From Tannerella sp. (GTDB lineage Bacteria; Bacteroidota; Bacteroidia; Bacteroidales; Tannerellaceae): a stretch of DNA of 10,378 nt. The position numbers and the translations under genes were made by a program. This document shows, one piece after another, positions 6,823-10,378 of this stretch. Each line of letters begins with the position of its first letter. Within the stretch, counting starts at the first letter, position 1. The stretch spans positions 1-10,378 of the forward strand of contig JAIRYY010000328.1 of NCBI GenBank assembly GCA_031267485.1, in the 5' to 3' direction. A model generated the notes under the pieces. That model was not told the DNA's origin. It ran no database searches and saw only the letters and a list, made by a program, of their open reading frames with translations.

Positions 6823-6850
6823 ATGAATCCGACGGTTTTTTCGGGTTCAT
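6823..6850 (+). promoter_or_regulatory. Stem-loop in the fabD 5' leader
   Basis: ATGAATCCGA (6823-6832) pairs with TCGGGTTCAT (6841-6850), ten pairs including one G-U, around the 8-base loop CGGTTTTT. It starts about 7 bases after the predicted transcript start and ends 30 bases before the fabD ATG. No T-run follows, so it is not a standard terminator. A leader stabiliser or control element is possible; function is not shown. Confidence 0.45.
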
Positions 6851-6880
6851 TCATTCTGTTAATAATAAAAAGATACAAGT

Positions 6881-7780
6881 ATGAAAGTTTTTGTTTATCC
6901 GGGTCAGGGCGCCCAGTTCGCGGGAATGGGGAAGTCCATGTACGACCGGAATGAGCGCGCGAGGGCGCTGTTTGAGGAAGCTAACGGGATTCTCGGTTTT
7001 CGTATCACGGACGTCATGTTTTCGGGTACGGACGATGAGTTGAAGCAGACGAAAGTGACGCAGCCGGCAATCTTTTTACATTCCGTAATCCTTTCCAGGA
7101 TATGGGGCAGGCTGTTTACTCCCGGCATGGTGGCCGGACATTCCCTGGGGGAATTTTCGGCGCTGGCGGCCGCCGATGCCATTTCGTTTGAAGACGGGCT
7201 GAGGCTCGTTTCCAAACGCGCCCATGCGATGCAGAAAGCGTGTGAGCTGCAGCCCTCCACTATGGCCGTCATTATTGGCCTTCCCGACGGGACGGTGGAA
7301 AATGTATGCGAAGAGATTGGGGATGAAATCGTCGTTTGCGCGAATTATAACTGTCCGGGGCAGATTGCCGTATCAGGCACCGAAGCGGGTATTGACAGGG
7401 CGTGCAGGATATTGACCGAAGCGGGTGCAAAACGCGCTTTGAAACTGAAAGTAGGAGGCGCTTTCCACTCTCCGCTGATGGAGCCTGCACGCGCCGAACT
7501 GGCCGAAGCGATAGAATCGACGGTCGTCAGGAAACCGGTCTGTCCCGTCTATCAGAATTATACGGCGCTGCCGTCTACCGATTCAAAGGAAATCAAGGAA
7601 AATCTTATCGCCCAGCTCACCGCTCCGGTCAGATGGACGCAGACGGTGAGGAACATGGTTGCCGACGGCGCAGACCATTTTGTGGAACTCGGGCCGGGGA
7701 AAGTGCTTCAGGGACTTATCCTGAAGATTGACAATTCGGTTACGGCGGAAAGTTACCAGGAAAAGGTGACGGACGATTGA
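6881..7780 (+). CDS. fabD: Malonyl-CoA:ACP transacylase FabD
   Basis: A 299-residue cytoplasmic enzyme that transfers the malonyl group from CoA to acyl carrier protein, supplying extender units for type II fatty-acid synthesis. The oxyanion segment YPGQGAQFAGMG is at residues 6-17, the nucleophile Ser88 lies in GHSLGEF (86-92), the substrate-carboxylate Arg is at 113 (SKRAHAM), and the catalytic His196 lies in GGAFHSPLM (192-200). The C-terminal GPGKVLQGL (271-279) is also typical. Length is usual for the family and no key residue is missing. It is separated from other fatty-acid genes in this window and instead heads an operon with a DUF5063 gene 30 bp downstream. It has its own well-matched promoter. 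Confidence 0.97.
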   Translation: MKVFVYPGQGAQFAGMGKSMYDRNERARALFEEANGILGFRITDVMFSGTDDELKQTKVTQPAIFLHSVILSRIWGRLFTPGMVAGHSLGEFSALAAADAISFEDGLRLVSKRAHAMQKACELQPSTMAVIIGLPDGTVENVCEEIGDEIVVCANYNCPGQIAVSGTEAGIDRACRILTEAGAKRALKLKVGGAFHSPLMEPARAELAEAIESTVVRKPVCPVYQNYTALPSTDSKEIKENLIAQLTAPVRWTQTVRNMVADGADHFVELGPGKVLQGLILKIDNSVTAESYQEKVTDD

Positions 7781-7810
7781 ACCGGGGGGGACAGGCTAAT
7801 AAACAGATGC

Positions 7811-8374
7811 ATGGCAGATAACAAGGCAATATACGATAAAAACACGCTGGAGTTCGTCACCGTCGCGCTCGAATTTTGCGTGCTGATGGAGGCGGCTTCC
7901 GGGCATACGCCGCATGACTTTACGGACAAAGCGGTGAAAATACTGCCCCTGCTCTATCTCAAGGCCGCTTTGCTGCCGGAGACCGGCGAGCCGGAAGACG
8001 GGAATGACGCCGGACATTTCATTACCGAAAACACCTACGAGGCGATACGCTGCCGGACGGCCGCGCTGCTTGGCGAATACGACACGTTCCTGGATACGTT
8101 CCACCCCGATATGAATTACAGCGATACGCCGGTCGCTTCCACGATATCGGAAAACCTGGCCGACGTATATCAGGATCTGGGCGATTTTGCGGCGCTGTTT
8201 CGCCGGGAAAACGAGGAGGTGATGGAACAGGCGCTGCATGCCTGCCGGGAGAACTTCCGGATGTACTGGGGACAAAAACTGCTGAAGGCGCTGCAGGCGC
8301 TTCATGCCGTGCGATTCGGCGAGGAGCCGCTGCCGGACGGCGACCGGTTATTAACGGAAAAATACGCGGAATGA
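7811..8374 (+). CDS. DUF5063-family protein of unknown function
   Basis: A 187-residue soluble, acidic, mainly helical protein. The segment TLEFVTVALEFCVLMEAASG (residues 12-31), followed by KAVKILPLLYLKAALLP (40-56), matches what I know of the DUF5063 family, common in Bacteroidota and without a known function. There is no signal peptide, membrane helix or catalytic motif. The start at 7811 (MADNKAIYDKN) is preceded by an out-of-frame ATG at 7807. The end overlaps the next start as ATGA (8371-8374), so translation is probably coupled to the exonuclease gene. This suggests a role alongside it or the methyltransferase, for example in RNA metabolism, but this is only inference from context. Confidence 0.85.
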   Translation: MADNKAIYDKNTLEFVTVALEFCVLMEAASGHTPHDFTDKAVKILPLLYLKAALLPETGEPEDGNDAGHFITENTYEAIRCRTAALLGEYDTFLDTFHPDMNYSDTPVASTISENLADVYQDLGDFAALFRRENEEVMEQALHACRENFRMYWGQKLLKALQALHAVRFGEEPLPDGDRLLTEKYAE

Positions 8375-8952
8375 ATTTTACGGAAGTTATCACAAAAGAA
8401 GCCATTTCGCAGATGCCGCGGGAAGTCTTCACCGGGCGTATCATCCTTGTGGACAATCAGGCGGCGCTCGAAAAGGCGCTCGAATATTTATCCTCGCTCG
8501 AAGTTATCGGGTTTGATACCGAAACGCGGCCGAATTTCTCCCGGCAATCGCACAATAAAATGTCGCTGATGCAGCTCTCGGCAGACGAGGCATGTTTCCT
8601 CGTGCGGCTTAACCGGTTCAGGAAAATCCCGCCTCAGCTCAAATCATTTCTCGAAAATGCAAACGTCAGGAAAATAGGCCTCTCCCTGCGCGATGATTTC
8701 CACAATCTGCGCGCCCTGACCGACGTATCTTCCGACAGTTTTATCGACCTGCAGACGTATGTGACGCAGTTCGGCATCCGCGAAATGAGCCTTCGGAAAA
8801 TTTACGCCATCCTGTTCGGGAAGAAAATCTCCAAACGCGAGCGCCTGACGAACTGGGAGGCCGACGTCCTCTCCGGGGCGCAGCAGCGCTATGCCGCCCT
8901 CGACGCGTGGGCATGCCTCCGCATCTATCAATTTCTGGAATGTTCAAGATGA
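8371..8952 (+). CDS. DEDDy-type 3'-5' exonuclease domain protein (RNase D-like)
   Basis: A 193-residue single-domain exonuclease of the DNA_pol_A_exo1 / RNase D superfamily, predicted to remove nucleotides from 3' ends of RNA or DNA with two metal ions. Motif I is FDTE (48-51, Asp49 and Glu51), motif II is SLRDDFHNL (105-113, probably Asp108), and motif III is YAALD (174-178, Tyr174 and Asp178). The DEDDy set is therefore complete. The NWE near 161-163 is also common in these proteins. There is no HRDC domain, so it is shorter than RNase D and resembles the stand-alone 'exonuclease domain-containing protein 2' group. Both ends overlap neighbours through ATGA. Substrate is unproven; the methyltransferase neighbour hints at RNA. 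Confidence 0.92.
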   Translation: MNFTEVITKEAISQMPREVFTGRIILVDNQAALEKALEYLSSLEVIGFDTETRPNFSRQSHNKMSLMQLSADEACFLVRLNRFRKIPPQLKSFLENANVRKIGLSLRDDFHNLRALTDVSSDSFIDLQTYVTQFGIREMSLRKIYAILFGKKISKRERLTNWEADVLSGAQQRYAALDAWACLRIYQFLECSR

Positions 8953-10145
8953 AAACCTGCCGGCTCTACCTCAAACCCGGAAAGGAAGAATCGCTCCTGC
9001 GCTTTCATCCCTGGGTTTTTTCCGGCGCCGTCGCCACCGTCGAGGGAACGCCGGACGAAGGGGACGTCGTGGAAGTATACAGTTCCGACCGCCGCTTCCT
9101 CGGCGCCGGTCATTACCAGTCGGCGACCATCATGGTGCGCATCCTCTCGTTCGAACCCGTCGAGACAGGCCCCGCGTTCTGGAACGAAAGGATAGGCCGG
9201 GCCTACGAACTGCGCCGGTCGCTCGGCCTCGCCGGACAGGACGCCGGCAGCGTCTACCGGCTCGTTCACGGCGAAGGCGACAACCTGCCCGGACTCGTCG
9301 TTGACATCTACGCGCAGACGGCCGTCATTCAACCCCACTCGGCAGGCATGCACCGCGACCGCAGAAACATAGCCGCAGCCCTGCGCGAGACGCTGCGCGA
9401 CAGCCTCGCGCGCATCTACTGCAAGCCCGAGGGCGCCTTGCCTGCGCGCACAGGGATGGCCGGCGGGAACGAATTTCTTTTCGGCGAAGACGGCGGCGAT
9501 GCGCGCGTGGCCGTGGCCGTCGAGAACGGACTCACCTTCCGGATAGACTGGATGAAAGGCCAGAAAACGGGCTTCTTCATCGACCAGCGCGACAACCGCG
9601 CGCTGCTGGAGCGCTACGCCCGCGACCGCGCCGTCCTGAACATGTTCTGCTACACCGGCGGATTCTCCGTCTACGCCCTGCGCGGCGGCGCCTCGCTCGT
9701 CCATTCGGTCGACAGCTCGGCAAAAGCCATCTCCCTGACCAGCGAAAACGCGGCGATGAATTTTCCGGGCGACAGCCGCCACGAAGCCTTTGCCCAAGAC
9801 GCATTCAGGTTCATGGAAAACATCGACGGCCGCTACGACCTGATAATCCTCGACCCGCCCGCTTTCGCCAAACACAAAGACGCCCTCCGCAACGCCCTGC
9901 AGGGCTACCGCAAACTGAACATGACGGCCTTAAAAAAGATAAAACCGGGAGGCATCATCTTCACCTTTTCGTGCTCTCAGATTGTCAGCCGGACAGATTT
10001 TCGCCTCGCCGTCTTCAGCGCCGCCGCACAAACCGGTCGCCGCGTCCGCATCCTGCACCAGCTGACCCAGCCCGCCGACCATCCGGTCAACATCTACCAC
10101 CCCGAAGGCGAATACCTCAAAGGCCTCGTCCTGCAGGTAGAATAA
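8949..10145 (+). CDS. rlmI: Class I SAM-dependent rRNA methyltransferase, RlmI-like (23S rRNA m5C)
   Basis: A 398-residue enzyme similar to RlmI, which makes m5C1962 in 23S rRNA in E. coli; target equivalence here is inferred. Residues 1-75 form a PUA-type RNA-binding domain (RLYLKPGKEESLLRFHPWVFSGAV at the start). The central linker is followed by GQKTGFFIDQRDNR (204-217), the SAM-binding NMFCYTGGFSVYA (231-243), the catalytic-loop LDPPAF (301-306) and FSCSQ (340-344) with a conserved Cys. The frame is open from an ATG at 8907, but the ATG at 8949 gives a 4-bp ATGA overlap with the upstream stop and begins at the family's usual MK-LYLKPG-like position; an ATG at 8940 is the alternative. This gene is more GC-rich than the rest of the window. 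It ends the operon. Confidence 0.93.
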   Translation: MKTCRLYLKPGKEESLLRFHPWVFSGAVATVEGTPDEGDVVEVYSSDRRFLGAGHYQSATIMVRILSFEPVETGPAFWNERIGRAYELRRSLGLAGQDAGSVYRLVHGEGDNLPGLVVDIYAQTAVIQPHSAGMHRDRRNIAAALRETLRDSLARIYCKPEGALPARTGMAGGNEFLFGEDGGDARVAVAVENGLTFRIDWMKGQKTGFFIDQRDNRALLERYARDRAVLNMFCYTGGFSVYALRGGASLVHSVDSSAKAISLTSENAAMNFPGDSRHEAFAQDAFRFMENIDGRYDLIILDPPAFAKHKDALRNALQGYRKLNMTALKKIKPGGIIFTFSCSQIVSRTDFRLAVFSAAAQTGRRVRILHQLTQPADHPVNIYHPEGEYLKGLVLQVE

Positions 10146-10378
10146 TCATCCCAAAATATCCTTCTCCGTCCCGTGTCGGAACGACTCCGACTCGAGACGG
10201 AACGACTCCGCCTCGAGACGGAATGACTCCGCCTCGAGACGGAATGGCTCCGACTCGAGACGGAATGACTCCGACTCGAGACGGAATGGCTCCGTCTCGA
10301 GACGGAATGTCTCCGACTCGAGACGGAATGGCTCCGACTCGAGACGGAATGGCTCCGACACGTGTCGGAATGGCTCCG
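10146..10378 (-). CDS. Possible heptapeptide-repeat protein, 5' end beyond window (doubtful)
   Basis: On the minus strand one frame stays open from the window edge to a TGA at 10148-10146, directly abutting the rlmI stop. It reads as a heptapeptide repeat of the form SEPFRLE with Ser/Thr/Ala and Pro/Ser/Thr swaps, ending in a non-repeat tail HGTEKDILG. The only in-window start is a GTG at 10361, in the middle of a repeat, so a real gene would begin outside. Because the repeat unit is 21 bp, other frames are also open. Variable bases fall mostly at first codon positions rather than third, so the pattern does not look like conserved coding. It is listed because the frame cannot be dismissed, but a non-coding array is more likely. 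Confidence 0.22.
   Translation of the reverse strand, partial: EPFRHVSEPFRLESEPFRLESETFRLETEPFRLESESFRLESEPFRLEAESFRLEAESFRLESESFRHGTEKDILG
10165..10378. repeat. Tandem array of 21-bp units with 16-bp near-palindromic cores
   Basis: Ten full units and the start of an eleventh, each a 16-base core plus a 5-base spacer A(C/T)G(A/G/T)C. Core starts are 10165, 10186, 10207, 10228, 10249, 10270, 10291, 10312, 10333, 10354 and 10375. Cores 2-9 are TCCGNCTCGAGACGGA, where N is A, C or T; core 7 (N=T) is a perfect palindrome. Core 10 is TCCGACACGTGTCGGA, also perfectly palindromic but with a different centre. Core 1 is a degraded form of the core-10 type. The array begins 19 bp after the rlmI stop and continues past the edge. 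The spacer is far too short for CRISPR. Confidence 0.95.

Noticed and set aside
8928..9875. Long open frame on the minus strand (315 codons) opposite rlmI, and similar ones opposite the beta-helix, Dma-like and kinase genes
   Set aside because: They lie entirely opposite well-recognised genes, encode no recognisable motifs and are expected from the codon bias of the plus-strand genes.
10165..10378. CRISPR array
   Set aside because: The non-core segment is only 5 bp and nearly constant, so there are no unique spacers, and no cas genes are present.

Overview
The window looks like chromosomal DNA from a Bacteroidales bacterium (phylum Bacteroidota). The evidence is: promoter-like sequences of the Bacteroidota type (TTG, about 19-20 bp, then TAnnTTTG) ahead of several genes; A-rich leaders instead of clear Shine-Dalgarno sites; an ECF sigma factor paired with an anti-sigma protein fused to an outer-membrane beta-barrel, an architecture known from Bacteroidota; a lipoprotein with an acidic segment after its cysteine; and a LytS/LytTR two-component pair. 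No identification below genus-group level is possible from the sequence alone.

Layout, left to right. (1) Positions 1-201 hold the last 66 codons of an unrecognised gene. (2) Positions 228-361 hold a MITE-like nested inverted repeat. A promoter follows, then a secreted right-handed beta-helix (GH28/pectate-lyase-like) protein whose N-terminus carries a short metallophosphoesterase-like motif. (3) Positions about 1990-4808 form an envelope-signalling operon: a probable self-controlled ECF promoter, the ECF sigma factor, a protein predicted to span both membranes (Dma-type anti-sigma factor plus barrel), and a lipoprotein. (4) Positions 4973-6749 encode a LytS-family sensor kinase and its LytTR response regulator, with a possible promoter of their own. 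(5) Positions 6881-10145 form a housekeeping operon: fabD, a DUF5063 protein, a DEDDy 3'-5' exonuclease and an RlmI-like 23S rRNA methyltransferase. The last three genes are coupled by two ATGA overlaps. (6) Positions 10165-10378 contain a 21-bp tandem repeat of near-palindromic 16-bp cores. It runs off the right edge and begins 19 bp after the rlmI stop codon.

How the parts work together: regions 3 and 4 are two adjacent envelope-sensing modules. In the first, the barrel and periplasmic linker of the Dma-like protein probably report outer-membrane state to the sigma factor, and the lipoprotein is the likely co-regulated output or partner. The second is a conventional histidine-kinase/LytTR pair with unknown targets. 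The housekeeping operon links fatty-acid precursor supply with RNA modification and processing, probably only through shared growth-related expression. The least explained items are the palindromic tandem array at the right end, the chimeric N-terminus of the beta-helix protein, and the hairpins around the fabD promoter.
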